Shown here piece after piece: positions 1 through 9,432 of a DNA stretch of 64,000 bases. The position numbers and the translations under genes are program-made. This DNA is from Qipengyuania citrea (GTDB lineage Bacteria; Pseudomonadota; Alphaproteobacteria; Sphingomonadales; Sphingomonadaceae): contig NZ_JALJZT010000002.1 of the NCBI RefSeq assembly GCF_024171405.1, positions 992,001 to 1,056,000 of the forward strand, read 5' to 3'. The stretch's first letter is position 1; each line of letters starts with the position of its first letter. The notes beneath the pieces were generated by a model. The model did no database searches. It was not told where the DNA came from and was given only the letters and a program-made list of their open reading frames with translations.

Positions 1-85
1 GCACTCCTCGATAAATCTGGCATTCATCCTGCGCTGCCGTCCCTTGACGGAGGATGAAGACACGCGTCCTAGCCCTCGCCGGGTG

Positions 86-123
86 CAAAGAAAATGCCCG
101 AGGCGCTGGTTACGCCCCGGGCA
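86..123 (-). terminator. Intrinsic terminator after the Bax-inhibitor gene
   Basis: Read on the minus strand, TGCCCG pairs with CGGGCA and GGCG with CGCC around a 7-nt loop, with one A/C mismatch. The stem is followed by TTTTCTTT. It lies about 33 bp past the stop codon of the Bax-inhibitor gene and is the expected end of that transcript. Confidence 0.8.
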
Positions 124-155
124 CGTTCAAACGATTCCTGTGTGCGACGAGTGGT

Positions 156-896
156 TTACTCGCGGCTGCCCATGAAGCGCAGCAGGAACAGGAACATGTT
201 GATGAAGTCGAGATAGAGGCTCAGCGCGCCCATGATCACGGCCTTGCCGGCGAATTCAGTACCGCGCAGGTACTGATATTCGCGCTTGAGCCGCTGCGTA
301 TCGTAGGCGGTAAGGCCTGCGAAGATCAGCACGCCGATAAAGCTGACGGCCAGCGCCAGCGTGCTCGACTGCAGGAACATGTTGATGACCATCGCGATCA
401 GCAGACCGATGACGCCCATCACCAGGAAGGTACCCATGCCCGACAGGTCCTTCTTCGTGGTGTAGCCGAACAGGCTGAGACCGGCGAAGGCACCCGCGGT
501 GGCGAAGAACGTCGCGGCGATGCTTTCACCCGTGTAGACGAGGAAGATCGTCGAGAGCGACAGCCCCATGACGGTGGCGAAAGCCCAGAACATCAGCTGC
601 AGCGTCGCCTGGCTGAACTTGTTCACGCCGAAGCTCATCGCGAAAACGAAGGCGAGCGGCGCGAGCGCGACGATCCACATCAGCGGGCCGCTGGCGAAAG
701 TCAGCGCCAAGCCGCTGCGGGCAGTCAGCAGCGCGACCAGGCCGGTCAGCAACACGCCCGAAGCCATGTAGTTGTAAATCTTGAGCATGTGGGCGCGCAG
801 GCCCGCATCAAAGGTTTCCTGCCTGGCAACGGCGTCGCCAGCGCGTGGCACCGAGCCGAAGCCCTGCCTCTGGTCGGTGTCGTTCCAATTGGCCAT
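156..896 (-). CDS. Bax inhibitor-1/YccA family membrane protein
   Basis: A 246-aa integral membrane protein with about seven hydrophobic segments (roughly residues 40-60, 70-90, 98-120, 125-145, 152-173, 178-198, 219-241) after a short polar N-terminus. The family signature AYDTQ followed by LKREY is present near 197-206, and a second conserved aspartate sits in LYLDFINMF near 230. In the family these acidic residues form a pH-sensing pair in calcium-leak channels; bacterial members are thought to act in ion homeostasis or membrane stress, and the exact role here is unknown. AAGGAG lies about 11 bases before the ATG. The gene appears monocistronic, with a clear terminator behind it. Confidence 0.9.
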   Translation of the reverse strand: MANWNDTDQRQGFGSVPRAGDAVARQETFDAGLRAHMLKIYNYMASGVLLTGLVALLTARSGLALTFASGPLMWIVALAPLAFVFAMSFGVNKFSQATLQLMFWAFATVMGLSLSTIFLVYTGESIAATFFATAGAFAGLSLFGYTTKKDLSGMGTFLVMGVIGLLIAMVINMFLQSSTLALAVSFIGVLIFAGLTAYDTQRLKREYQYLRGTEFAGKAVIMGALSLYLDFINMFLFLLRFMGSRE

Positions 897-1028
897 GTCT
901 ATGCAACTCCTTTTGGCGGCGCGGTCATACGCGCCGCTCGTGAGGGGAATATCGGCACTTTACCGCTCGATTTCAAGCGAAACCGGAATTTGTAAGGCTA
1001 ACGCGATTTAACCGATCGGAAGGGCGGC

Positions 1029-1532
1029 TCAGGCCTCGCCGACGGCATCCACCATCGCCGCCTCGAGCGCCTCGCTCGGGGTGCGCCCGCCCCACAGCAC
1101 GAACTGAAACGCCGGATAGAAACGATCGCATTCGTCGACAGCGATTTCGACCAGCGCCTGCGCCTGGCCCAGGCTGAGCATCCCGTCGTCGCCCAGTATG
1201 GTGGCATTGCGATAGAGCAGGACGCCGCCATTCGACCAGATCTCGAAATGGCCAAGCCACATCTGCTCGTTGATCATGCTGACGAGCTCATACGCAGGGG
1301 TCAGCTTGTCCTTGGCAATACGGATGTCGGGCAGACACAGGATCTGGAGCACCATGTCTTCCGGACGCCAGATGCCGCGCAACTGGTACTTGGTCCAGCT
1401 TCCCTGGATCTCGCCGCTCATTTCTGTCGCGGTCGATTCGCATGGCCAGCCACGCGCTTCGAACAGGGCTACCAGCAGGTCGAGCGGCGCAGCGTCCTCT
1501 TCGACCTCGTAGCGATCTTCTGATGGTCTCAT
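1029..1532 (-). CDS. YbjN domain-containing protein
   Basis: A 167-aa soluble protein if started at the ATG giving MRPSEDRYEVEED; an in-frame ATG 23 codons upstream exists but adds a low-quality, histidine-rich stretch. The body (LDLLVALFEARGW, then IQGSWTKYQLRG, then a C-terminal helical part) matches the YbjN fold, related to type III secretion chaperones. Alphaproteobacterial members are widespread and uncharacterised, and no enzymatic motif is visible. It sits 132 bp upstream of the Bax-inhibitor gene on the same strand, with no sign that the two are one operon. Confidence 0.75.
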   Translation of the reverse strand: MRPSEDRYEVEEDAAPLDLLVALFEARGWPCESTATEMSGEIQGSWTKYQLRGIWRPEDMVLQILCLPDIRIAKDKLTPAYELVSMINEQMWLGHFEIWSNGGVLLYRNATILGDDGMLSLGQAQALVEIAVDECDRFYPAFQFVLWGGRTPSEALEAAMVDAVGEA

Positions 1533-1682
1533 CGGAGCTGTTCCATGCGCGTCATGACTTGCTGGATGCAGAAACGCGGGGCCGCTTGGCAATGCATGCA
1601 CGCCTCGACGCTGGGGAGAACCGTTAAGGGTTGTGCAAAGCTTGTGAACAAAACCGCCGCGCGCGTTAACCTTTGCGCGGGT

Positions 1683-3299
1683 TTACAGCTTTTCGATCAC
1701 TTGGCCCTCAGCGCTGGTGAAGGTGAAACAGTCGACGCCCAATTCCTTGAGTTCCTTGACCATTTCGCGCGCTTTGGCGGCACTGTCATAGGGACCCGAA
1801 AGCAGGCGATTGGCCTCGACCCAGGGGGTGACGAACGGCCCCTTGCCGTCGAGCTTGCCCTCCGCCTTGCGCGAAATCCGGCGCCAGTCGAACTTGAGCG
1901 CCGAAACATCCTTGCCGGTCGCGACCTGCACCCAGTGCCGTGCCGGATGGGCGGGCGGCGGCGGCGGCTTGGGTTCCTCGCGCTCGCGCGGGATGGCGAT
2001 GCGCGTGATATCCACCGCGCCGCTGGCCGAAGGCGTCGGCGTGCCGGGCGCCAGCGTGAAACCATCGAAGGCATCGGCGACCGATGCGGGCTGCGGCTCG
2101 GGCTCCGGTTGGATGGGCGCGGGCGGTGGCGGTGGCGGTGGCGGTGGCGGCGGGACTGTCGTTCCCATCGGAACCGATGGCGGTGGGTCTGCGCGCGCTA
2201 TGACGACCGGGGCAGTGTTCGGCTGCGGCGCGGGTTCTGGTTCGGTAAGCGTTGTCGTCAGCGAAGGCGCAGGGCTCGGCGCGGGGATCGCTGACGCGGT
2301 CGGAGCAGACGGGGGCACATCATCTGGCGCTGGTGCTGCTACAATAGCCGATGCGCCGACGCTCGCCCCTGCGCTCGTCGCCCTGCTGCCCGTCAGATCG
2401 GGACGACGCCGGGTCTGGCGCGTGCGCGGATCGGCAGCGGCGGGCGAAGGCGTGGAGGCCTGCCGTACAGGCGGCGGTCCGGCACGCGCGATCTGCACCG
2501 CATCGCCCGCATAACCGGCAATGCCGGCATCGTCCGTGCCGATGCTGGCGGTGCGCGGGAAGACGCCCAGATTGCCCGCTGCCGCCTGCTGCGCCTTGGT
2601 CAGCCGCGGCATATATTCGAAATAGGCCGCCATGCGTCCGCCGATCCCTGCGGGGAGCATGGTGTTGGCGATGTCCTTCGCCTCGCGCGCGTCACCCAGG
2701 ATCGCCAGGCCGAAAGCGCGGGTGCGGAAGGCGGCGACATCGCGCTGTTGCAGCAAGGGAAGCAAGGCGCCTTCGAAGCCCTCCCGATCGCCCGAAATTG
2801 CCAGGCTCAGGGCCAGGCGGCGGGTCGCTTCGGGACCGGCCCCATTGGCCAGTGCGAGCCGGTACAATTGCTGCGCGCTGGCGGAATCGCCGACGAGGTC
2901 GAAGGCCAGCCCGCGATCCTCGGCCATCCGCGCATTGGCGACACCCGCCTGCTCGGCCTCGGCGAACAAGCGCAGGGCCTCAACCGGACGGCGCGAGCGG
3001 GTGTAGGCCTTGGCCAGCCCCACCTTGCTGCGCGAATTGCCCGGCGACAGCTCGTTCGCGCGGCCGAAAAAGCCGATTGCCGCGTCGATGTCACCCAGTT
3101 CCAGCGCCGCTTCACCCGCATCGAGCAGTGCCGTGACATCGAGCGAATTGCGCGCCAGCCGCGACAGCGCGTCACCCAGCCGGCGCTCGCCTTCGGCGGG
3201 CAATGGCTGCACGATCTCGCGCTGGGCCGAGACACGCTCGGCCTGCGCTGCCAGAGCCAGCAACGCCACGGCAGCAGCAAGTCGCCCGGTCGAAATCAT
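1683..3299 (-). CDS. TPR and SPOR domain protein, exported
   Basis: A 538-aa protein with an N-terminal signal peptide (residues 1-25, ending near VSAQ). Tetratricopeptide-like helices follow at about 40-190 (for example NELSPGNSRSKVGLAKAY). A long proline/alanine-rich linker at about 280-440 includes an uninterrupted polyproline run, and a C-terminal SPOR domain occupies about 455-538 (HWVQVATGKDVSALKFDW...). SPOR domains bind denuded glycan strands at the septum, so a periplasmic role in division or wall remodelling is likely. It lies 49 bp downstream of ftsZ on the same strand but beyond a GC-rich hairpin, so co-transcription is uncertain. The polyproline run is encoded by a hexanucleotide tandem repeat. 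Confidence 0.8.
   Translation of the reverse strand: MISTGRLAAAVALLALAAQAERVSAQREIVQPLPAEGERRLGDALSRLARNSLDVTALLDAGEAALELGDIDAAIGFFGRANELSPGNSRSKVGLAKAYTRSRRPVEALRLFAEAEQAGVANARMAEDRGLAFDLVGDSASAQQLYRLALANGAGPEATRRLALSLAISGDREGFEGALLPLLQQRDVAAFRTRAFGLAILGDAREAKDIANTMLPAGIGGRMAAYFEYMPRLTKAQQAAAGNLGVFPRTASIGTDDAGIAGYAGDAVQIARAGPPPVRQASTPSPAAADPRTRQTRRRPDLTGSRATSAGASVGASAIVAAPAPDDVPPSAPTASAIPAPSPAPSLTTTLTEPEPAPQPNTAPVVIARADPPPSVPMGTTVPPPPPPPPPPPAPIQPEPEPQPASVADAFDGFTLAPGTPTPSASGAVDITRIAIPREREEPKPPPPPAHPARHWVQVATGKDVSALKFDWRRISRKAEGKLDGKGPFVTPWVEANRLLSGPYDSAAKAREMVKELKELGVDCFTFTSAEGQVIEKL
2125..2148 (-). repeat. Hexanucleotide tandem repeat encoding polyproline
   Basis: Four perfect copies of GGTGGC (plus strand) are flanked by partial copies, inside the linker of the TPR/SPOR protein. 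On the coding strand they are read as proline codons. Units of six keep the frame, so copy-number change would alter only linker length. Confidence 0.85.
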
Positions 3300-3314
3300 G
3301 TCCTGTTCCTCGCC

Positions 3315-3334
3315 GCGCGGGCGTTAACCCGCGC
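3315..3334 (-). terminator. GC-rich hairpin between ftsZ and the SPOR gene
   Basis: A perfect 7-bp stem, GCGCGGG with CCCGCGC, encloses a 6-nt loop just after the ftsZ stop codon. There is no T tract, so it may be a weak or factor-assisted terminator, or an mRNA 3' end stabiliser for the dcw transcript. Confidence 0.45.
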
Positions 3335-3348
3335 TGACGCGGCCTTAC

Positions 3349-5148
3349 CTACTGGTTGTTCTGGCGTCCGAGGAAGCGCGGGATGTTGAGGCCGCCACTG
3401 CTGCCGCCATCATCATCTTCGTCTTCGTCATCCGCGCCTTCGGGATTGCTGGCCCCGCGCGATAGATTGGCCATCCGTTCGAACAGCGTGTTCCCGGGCA
3501 GCGAGCCGGAGCCCGCCCCGCCGCTGGAACCCGAACCGCTGCGCGCCGGCTGTTCGTCGCCAGCGCCTTCGCCCGGGAACAGCGGTTGCTTGCGCCCCGG
3601 CTTGGTCGCGAGCGGGCTGCCCGTGTCGCGCTGGTCGTCGCCGAGCTCGAATTCGTCCTGCGATCCGCCTTCGGTTTCGCGCATTTCGCCCGACAGGTCG
3701 AGCGGGGGGCGGTCTTCGTTCCAACCATCCTTCGCCGGCGTGCTGCCGAATTCGCGGTCATCGGCAGGCGCCGGGACGCCATCGTCATCGTCATCGTCGC
3801 CTTCGAAGCGTTCGGTATGTTCGTTGCGCAGGCCTGCGAGCGGATCGACGATGCCGTCGACATCGTTGTAGCCTTCCTCGTCATCCTCGTCGAACGATCC
3901 GGAAGTCGCCGGCGAGAGGCCGAAGCCCTGGCCGACATCCTCTTCCTCGGCTTCGTCGGTGAGATCGAACGCATCCGCATCGGCCGCAGTCGGCTCCGGT
4001 TCGGGAGCGGGCTGCGGCTGGTAGGACGGCTGTTCGGGCTCGGGATCGGCCGAAAGGCCTTCGTTGAGTTCGAACGGCTCTTCCTCGGCCACGTTGTCGC
4101 TCGGCAGGTCGAGCACCGGACGCCGCGGCGCGCTGCTTTCGCGCATCGAGAATGCCCGCGCGGGCGCTGCTGCAACCGAACCGTCGGGTTCGATCCCGGT
4201 AGCGACGACCGACACGCGGATCTTGCCGTCGAGGTCGGGATTGAAGGCCGAACCCCAGATGATGTTGGCGTCTTCGTCGACCAGCTCGCGGATATGGTTC
4301 GCGGCTTCGTCGACTTCGAGCAGCTTCATGTCTTCGCCGCCGATGATCGAGATGATGACACCCTTGGCGCCGGCCATCGACACGCCGTCGAGCAGCGGGT
4401 TGGCGATGGCGCGTTCGGCGGCTTCGAGTGCGCGGTTATCGCCTTCGCCCTCGCCGGTGCCCATCATCGCCTTGCCCATCTCGCTCATCACCGAGCGGAC
4501 GTCGGCGAAGTCGAGATTGATCAGGCCGGGCATGACCATCAGGTCGGTGATCGAACGCACGCCCTGCTGGAGGACCTCGTCCGCCAGCATGAAGGCTTCC
4601 TTGAAGGTCGTTTCCGCCTTCGCGACCAGGAACAGGTTCTGGTTGGGGATGACGATCAGCGTGTCGACGTGCTTCTGCAATTCGTCGATGCCCGCCTCGG
4701 CTGCGCGCATGCGGCGCGTGCCTTCGAACAGGAACGGCTTGGTCACCACGCCGACGGTCAGCACGCCGCGCTTGCGCGCCGCTTCGGCAATAACGGGTGC
4801 CGCACCGGTGCCGGTGCCGCCGCCCATGCCTGCCGCGATGAACACCATGTTCACCCCGTCGAGCGAATCCTCGATTTCCTCGACCGTTTCCTCGGCCGCG
4901 GCCTTGCCCACTTCGGGGCGCGCGCCTGCGCCAAGTCCGCCGGTAATGTCGGGGCCGAGCTGGATGCGTTTTTCGGAGGGCGACGTACTCAGCGCCTGGG
5001 CATCGGTATTGGCGACGATGAAGTCGACGCCCTCGATCTCTGCCTGCATCATGTTGGCGATGGCGTTGCCGCCCGCACCACCGACACCGACGACCATGAT
5101 CTTGGGACGAAGATCGTCGTCTGATGCCGGTCCGATATTGATACTCAT
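3349..5148 (-). CDS. ftsZ: Cell division protein FtsZ
   Basis: The tubulin-like GTPase that polymerises into the Z ring. The 599-aa product begins [12 protein letters not shown]; the ATG at 5148 has AGGGG seven bases upstream, so I prefer it to the adjacent TTG. The nucleotide-binding GVGGAGGNA lies near residue 25 and the tubulin signature [10 protein letters not shown] near 105. The globular domain ends at about 325. It is followed by an unusually long, acidic, low-complexity linker of roughly 250 residues and the conserved C-terminal peptide NIPRFLGRQ, which binds FtsA and other partners. It is the last gene of the dcw cluster, separated from ftsA by 135 bp that carry a perfect DnaA box and two GANTC sites, so it probably has its own cell-cycle-controlled promoter. 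Confidence 0.98.
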   Translation of the reverse strand: MSINIGPASDDDLRPKIMVVGVGGAGGNAIANMMQAEIEGVDFIVANTDAQALSTSPSEKRIQLGPDITGGLGAGARPEVGKAAAEETVEEIEDSLDGVNMVFIAAGMGGGTGTGAAPVIAEAARKRGVLTVGVVTKPFLFEGTRRMRAAEAGIDELQKHVDTLIVIPNQNLFLVAKAETTFKEAFMLADEVLQQGVRSITDLMVMPGLINLDFADVRSVMSEMGKAMMGTGEGEGDNRALEAAERAIANPLLDGVSMAGAKGVIISIIGGEDMKLLEVDEAANHIRELVDEDANIIWGSAFNPDLDGKIRVSVVATGIEPDGSVAAAPARAFSMRESSAPRRPVLDLPSDNVAEEEPFELNEGLSADPEPEQPSYQPQPAPEPEPTAADADAFDLTDEAEEEDVGQGFGLSPATSGSFDEDDEEGYNDVDGIVDPLAGLRNEHTERFEGDDDDDDGVPAPADDREFGSTPAKDGWNEDRPPLDLSGEMRETEGGSQDEFELGDDQRDTGSPLATKPGRKQPLFPGEGAGDEQPARSGSGSSGGAGSGSLPGNTLFERMANLSRGASNPEGADDEDEDDDGGSSGGLNIPRFLGRQNNQ

Positions 5149-5190
5149 CAAGAGTCCCCTGGGTATTCGAAAAGTCGCTTACTGGCTTTA

Positions 5191-5209
5191 TGTCACAACT
5201 TTGGCACAA
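5191..5209. promoter_or_regulatory. Direct repeat in the ftsZ leader
   Basis: TGTCACAA and TGGCACAA (plus strand) occur 11 bp apart, about one helical turn, 43-60 bp upstream of the ftsZ ATG. This spacing suits a dimeric regulator or the edge of a promoter. The factor is unknown. Confidence 0.35.
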
Positions 5210-5239
5210 AGCGAATCGCACGTCGAAGTCATGATTGCC

Positions 5240-5248
5240 TTATCCACA
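5240..5248. promoter_or_regulatory. DnaA box upstream of ftsZ
   Basis: TTATCCACA, an exact match to the high-affinity DnaA box, lies in the ftsA-ftsZ gap about 92 bp upstream of the ftsZ start. In Caulobacter DnaA activates ftsZ transcription, so a similar link between replication initiation and division is plausible here. GANTC sites at 5152-5156 and 5213-5217 flank the leader and are candidate CcrM methylation sites. Confidence 0.6.
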
Positions 5249-5283
5249 AGGCCTAAAGGCGTGTTTGCGCGGCGGTTCAACCC

Positions 5284-6570
5284 TCAGAAATACTCGCGCA
5301 CCGCGAGTAAGACACGGTTGATCAGACCCATGCCGCGATAACGCTTGGTGGGCTGGTATCGCGGACCCACCGAACGGATGTCGACCGGGTCGTCGGACGC
5401 ATACAGGCACAGGCCCGCAAGCGTGGCGAAACCAGGCGTGGCATGCGCCTCGGGCAGGCCCTGCAATACGGGCGGTTTGCCAATGCGGACCGGGCGGCCG
5501 AGCGCGCCCTGCATGAATTCGGCGATCCCGTGCAGTTCCGCCCCGCCGCCGGTGAGCACGACTTGCCCGCCCTGCGCACCGGAGAAGCCCATCGCCTTGA
5601 GCGCCTTGCCCACTTCGGCGGTAGTGATGCCCAGCCGATCGGTGACGATCGAAACGAGTTCGGCACGGGCAATGCGATTGTGTTCGTCCGCGCCGCGGGC
5701 CAGCCGTCCGCCGGGTTCTTCGCCGGGGCCGTTGACGGCGATCATCTCGCGGTGGTCGGTCGGCGTCGCGATGGCCGAGCCCGACACGCATTTGAGCCGT
5801 TCGGCCTGGCTCCGGCGAATGCCGAGCGAAGAGGCGATCGCGTCGGTAATGTCGTTCGACCCGATGGGGATCGATTTCAGCCCCAGCAGCATGCCCGCCG
5901 CATGGACCGAGACATTGGTCACCTGCGCGCCGATTTCGACCAGCGCGACACCCAGGTCGCGCTCTTCCGCAGTGAGGCAGGCATAGGCCGCCGCCAGCGG
6001 GCTGGCGACCACACCTTCGACATCAAGATGCGCGGTCTGCACCGCCTCGATCAGATTGCGGACGGGTGGACCTTCGGCCAGCGTGACATGGACATCGACC
6101 CCCAGCGCCTCGGCATGGAGGCCCTTGGGATTGGCGACGCCATGCGCCCCGTCGAGCGTGTAATGCGCCGGCTGCGCATGCAGCACCATGCGTCCGTCGG
6201 GGTGCAGGTGGTCGCGCGCGGCATAGAGCAGGTGCTCGATGTCGTCTTCCTCGATCCGGCGCCCGCCGATGGCGATCTCGACACTGGAAATCTTGCTCGA
6301 CAGCCCCGCCCCCGCGCAGCCGATCCACACGCTCTGGATCGAGGTGTTGGCATTCGCTTCGGCCTTCTCGATCGCGGTGCGGATAGCATGGCTGGCCGCG
6401 CGCATATCGGTGACATAGCCGCGCTTGATCCCGTCGCTCGCGCGGTGGCTCGAGCCGAGCACGACCATCTCGCCGCCTTCGGCCTGGCCCATGATCATGG
6501 CCGAGACGCGGAACGACCCGATGTTCACGGCGCCGAAGACACGGGTGATGCGTGGCTGCTCGGAGGCCAT
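5284..6570 (-). CDS. ftsA: Cell division protein FtsA
   Basis: An actin-like ATPase that anchors FtsZ to the membrane. The product is 428 aa from the ATG giving MASEQPRITRVFG. Actin-fold phosphate loops are visible (NIGSFRVSAMI near the start; LTGGGAEL in the C-terminal third, about residue 337). The extreme C-terminus GLINRVLLAVREYF is an amphipathic membrane-targeting helix, as expected. The start overlaps the ftsQ stop by one base (TAATG), implying translational coupling. Confidence 0.96.
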   Translation of the reverse strand: MASEQPRITRVFGAVNIGSFRVSAMIMGQAEGGEMVVLGSSHRASDGIKRGYVTDMRAASHAIRTAIEKAEANANTSIQSVWIGCAGAGLSSKISSVEIAIGGRRIEEDDIEHLLYAARDHLHPDGRMVLHAQPAHYTLDGAHGVANPKGLHAEALGVDVHVTLAEGPPVRNLIEAVQTAHLDVEGVVASPLAAAYACLTAEERDLGVALVEIGAQVTNVSVHAAGMLLGLKSIPIGSNDITDAIASSLGIRRSQAERLKCVSGSAIATPTDHREMIAVNGPGEEPGGRLARGADEHNRIARAELVSIVTDRLGITTAEVGKALKAMGFSGAQGGQVVLTGGGAELHGIAEFMQGALGRPVRIGKPPVLQGLPEAHATPGFATLAGLCLYASDDPVDIRSVGPRYQPTKRYRGMGLINRVLLAVREYF

Positions 6571-7478
6571 TATTCGGCCTTCCCGTTGAGCGCCATCTGC
6601 TTGGGACACGGCCCGTCCGCACAGCGCAGATAGGCACGGTCGGGCACCCGCATGTCGATCGCGATGGGCTTGCCCCCGATGAGCCGGTGCATCCCGTCGA
6701 GCTGGGCGAATTTCACCAAGGCGGGCGCGCCCAGATCGCCTTCGGGCAGCGCGAGCAACTGGCCGGTCTTGAAGGTCAGGTTCCACCGCCGGTTGCCGAC
6801 CCATTCGGCAGACGCAATCTGCGGCTTGAGCGCAGGTGCCGCATCGAGCAGCCGCCCGAGTTCCTCGACCTGGCGCGCGGCGCCGGGCCCTTCGATCAGC
6901 AATTTGCCTTCTGCATTCTTGGAGCTGATCGGTTCGAGTTCGTTGCCCCGCGGGTCGATCAGCACCAGCCGGTCGGGCTTGCGCAGCACCGCATGCGGCA
7001 CGCGCTCGACGATATCGATCTTGAGCGTATCGGGTAGCTGGCGCGATACCCGCGCATCGGCCACCCACGGCAGGTCGAGCAGGCGCGCGCGCACCGCATC
7101 GAGCTCCACCAGCGGCATTGGGCGGTCCTGCTCCGCCAGCACCCGCTCGTAAACCTGCTGTTCGTTCATCCGCTCGACGCCCGAGACGCGCACCCGGCTG
7201 ACCTCGAACCCCGAGCGAGAGGCCGACTTGGCCAGTTCCGCCTTCGCCATTTCGGGCACACCGGCGTAGCTCGCGATCGTCCAGGCGATACCCAGCCCCG
7301 CCGCGATGATCACGAACAGGAAGAACCTGTGCCACTGCTCCTCGGTGAAGGGCAGCGCGGCCATGGCGCGGTCGAACAGTCCGCTCGTATGCTTGCGCGC
7401 GGCATGCGCCTTCTGGCTGCGATTGCGTGCCGCCGCAGACCGGCGCACGCCCGTGGGTGAGCGTCTGACCTTAGCCAT
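6570..7478 (-). CDS. ftsQ: Cell division protein FtsQ
   Basis: A bitopic divisome scaffold linking early and late division proteins with FtsL. The 302-aa protein has a basic cytoplasmic tail of about 48 residues and a transmembrane helix at about 49-66 (FLFVIIAAGLGIAWTI). A POTRA domain follows (FEVSRVRVSGVERMNEQQVY...) with the FtsQ-type beta domain after it (DTLKIDIVERVPHAVLRK). The start lies inside the end of ddl (8-bp overlap) and the stop overlaps the ftsA start. Confidence 0.95.
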   Translation of the reverse strand: MAKVRRSPTGVRRSAAARNRSQKAHAARKHTSGLFDRAMAALPFTEEQWHRFFLFVIIAAGLGIAWTIASYAGVPEMAKAELAKSASRSGFEVSRVRVSGVERMNEQQVYERVLAEQDRPMPLVELDAVRARLLDLPWVADARVSRQLPDTLKIDIVERVPHAVLRKPDRLVLIDPRGNELEPISSKNAEGKLLIEGPGAARQVEELGRLLDAAPALKPQIASAEWVGNRRWNLTFKTGQLLALPEGDLGAPALVKFAQLDGMHRLIGGKPIAIDMRVPDRAYLRCADGPCPKQMALNGKAE

Positions 7479-8445
7479 CCTTGCCCCCGGAGCGGGCGGC
7501 GTGATCGCGCAGCGCCGCAGCCACGATCAGCTCGCACAGCGTCGCATATTCGATCCCGGCGTAACGGGCCTGTTCGGGCACGAGGCTGAGCGGGGTCATC
7601 CCCGGCTGGGTGTTGGTTTCGAGCACGAACAGCCCGTCCTCGCCTTGTTCCTCGTCCCAGCGGAAATCGGTCCGGCTGGTCCCGCGGCACCCGAGCACCC
7701 GATGCGCGGTCAGCGTATGTTCGAGGCACAGTTCGGCGATCCGCGCCGGGATCTCCGCCGGGCAGATGTGATCGGTCATGCCGTCGGTATATTTGGCGTC
7801 AAAATCGTAGAACCCGCTCTTGGGCTTCAGTTCGGTAACCGCCAGCGCGCGCGGGCCGTCGGCGAAATCGACCACTGCCGCGGTCAGCTCGCGGCCCTTG
7901 ATATAGGGTTCGGCAAGCAGTTCGGCGAAATCCTGCCACGGCCCCTTGGCATCGGCTGCGATGGGATTGCCGTAATTGCCTTCGTCGGTGACGATGGCCA
8001 CGCCGACCGAGCTGCCTTCATTGACCGGTTTGAGAACGTAGGGGCGCGGCATCGGGTCGCGCTGGTGCAGGTCCGCGCTCTTGACGATCCGCCCGCCGGG
8101 CATCGGGATGCCGCGCGGCACCAGCGCCTGCTTGGTCAGCTGCTTGTCGATCGCGACGACCGAGGTGGCGAGGCCCGAATGCGTATAGGGCACGCCCATC
8201 AGGTCGAGCATGCCCTGCACGGTGCCATCCTCGCCGGGCACGCCATGCAGCGCGTTGAACACGACATCGGGCGCGGCCTCGGCGATCCGCGCGGCGACGT
8301 GGCGGTCCATGTCGATCCGCGTTACGCGGTGACCGCGCTCTTCCAGCGCCGTGGCAATGCCTTCGCCCGACATCAGCGAAACCGGGCGCTCATTGGCCCA
8401 GCCGCCCATCAGGACGACGATATGGAGTTTGGGGAGATCGGTCAT
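7471..8445 (-). CDS. ddl: D-alanine--D-alanine ligase
   Basis: An ATP-grasp enzyme that makes the D-Ala-D-Ala dipeptide used by MurF. The 324-aa product has the N-terminal VVLMGGWANERPVSLMSG motif of the family (usual form GG.S.E..VS), followed by ALHGVPGEDGTVQGML. The ATP-grasp core contains YVLKPVNEGSSVGV, and the C-terminus includes FVLETNTQPGMTPLS with its metal-binding asparagine and acidic residue. AAGGA lies 7 bases before the ATG. It starts 9 bp after the murB stop. Confidence 0.97.
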   Translation of the reverse strand: MTDLPKLHIVVLMGGWANERPVSLMSGEGIATALEERGHRVTRIDMDRHVAARIAEAAPDVVFNALHGVPGEDGTVQGMLDLMGVPYTHSGLATSVVAIDKQLTKQALVPRGIPMPGGRIVKSADLHQRDPMPRPYVLKPVNEGSSVGVAIVTDEGNYGNPIAADAKGPWQDFAELLAEPYIKGRELTAAVVDFADGPRALAVTELKPKSGFYDFDAKYTDGMTDHICPAEIPARIAELCLEHTLTAHRVLGCRGTSRTDFRWDEEQGEDGLFVLETNTQPGMTPLSLVPEQARYAGIEYATLCELIVAAALRDHAARSGGKDG

Positions 8446-8454
8446 TGTCGGTCC

Positions 8455-9432
8455 TTAGGGTCGCCCCACACGCTGGATTTCCCATTCGAGTTCGACACCC
8501 GAATGTTCGTAAACGCGGCGTTTCACTTCTTCGCCCAGCCCTTCGATATCGGCGCTGGTGGCATTTTCGACATTGAGCAGGAAATTGGTGTGCTTCTCGC
8601 TCACCTGCGCGCCGCCCTTGCGCAGGCCGCGGCAACCCGCTGCATCGACCAGTTCCCACGCCTTCCTGCCCGGCGGGTTCTTGAAGGTCGATCCGCCGGT
8701 CTTGGTGCGCAAGGGCTGCGAGTTTTCACGCGCTTCGCCGATCGCATCCATCTTCGCACCGATTGCGGCGGGATCGCCCGGTTCGCCCTGAAACCGCGCC
8801 GAAATCACCACCGCGCCATCGGGCAGTGCCGAATGGCGATAGGTATATTGCAGGTCCGCGACGGGCAGCGTGAGGCACTGGCCACCGGGCATCACCACAG
8901 TGCAATCGATAAGTACGTCACTGACTTCGCGGTCATAGGCGCCGCCGTTCATGCGCACGAAACCGCCGACCGTGCCGGGGATACCGCGCATGAACTCGAG
9001 CCCCGCCACGCCGGCATCGCGCGCCGCGCTGGCAACAAGGATGCCATGCGCACCCGCGCCGCAATCGACCACGCAGGTCGCTTCGTCGATCGCGACATCG
9101 GCAAAGGACTTGCCCAGCTTGACCACGACGCCGGGCACGCCGCCATCGCGAACGATCAAATTGGAGCCAAGCCCCAATGCCATGACCGGCAGATTGCCCT
9201 CGAGCCGCTGGAGGAATTCCTTGAGGTCTTCTGCGTCGGCGGGCTCGAACAGCCAGTCGGCCTTGCCCCCGGCCTTGAACCAGACGAGCTTGGCGAGCGG
9301 CGCATCGGGGATCAGCTTGCCGCGCAGGCCCTGCGTGTCGATCGGCGCAGCCACACCGCCCTCGACTTCGCAATCAGGGGCCATGCAGCTGTCGCGGTTC
9401 CACACATCGCCCGGCTGGTCACCCGCGCTCAT
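8455..9432 (-). CDS. murB: UDP-N-acetylenolpyruvoylglucosamine reductase
   Basis: An FAD enzyme that reduces UDP-GlcNAc-enolpyruvate to UDP-MurNAc. The 325-aa product starts at the ATG sharing ATGA with the murC stop; a longer frame upstream is only murC out of frame. The family motifs are present: [18 protein letters not shown], the GIPGTVGG loop, YRHSAL, and the catalytic [12 protein letters not shown]. The N-terminal 30 residues ([19 protein letters not shown]...) are not conserved in the family. Confidence 0.96.
   Translation of the reverse strand: MSAGDQPGDVWNRDSCMAPDCEVEGGVAAPIDTQGLRGKLIPDAPLAKLVWFKAGGKADWLFEPADAEDLKEFLQRLEGNLPVMALGLGSNLIVRDGGVPGVVVKLGKSFADVAIDEATCVVDCGAGAHGILVASAARDAGVAGLEFMRGIPGTVGGFVRMNGGAYDREVSDVLIDCTVVMPGGQCLTLPVADLQYTYRHSALPDGAVVISARFQGEPGDPAAIGAKMDAIGEARENSQPLRTKTGGSTFKNPPGRKAWELVDAAGCRGLRKGGAQVSEKHTNFLLNVENATSADIEGLGEEVKRRVYEHSGVELEWEIQRVGRP

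Noticed and set aside
1-85. A minus-strand gene entering from the left edge
   Set aside because: An ATG near 30 gives only nine codons before the edge with a weak ribosome site; too little to support a gene.
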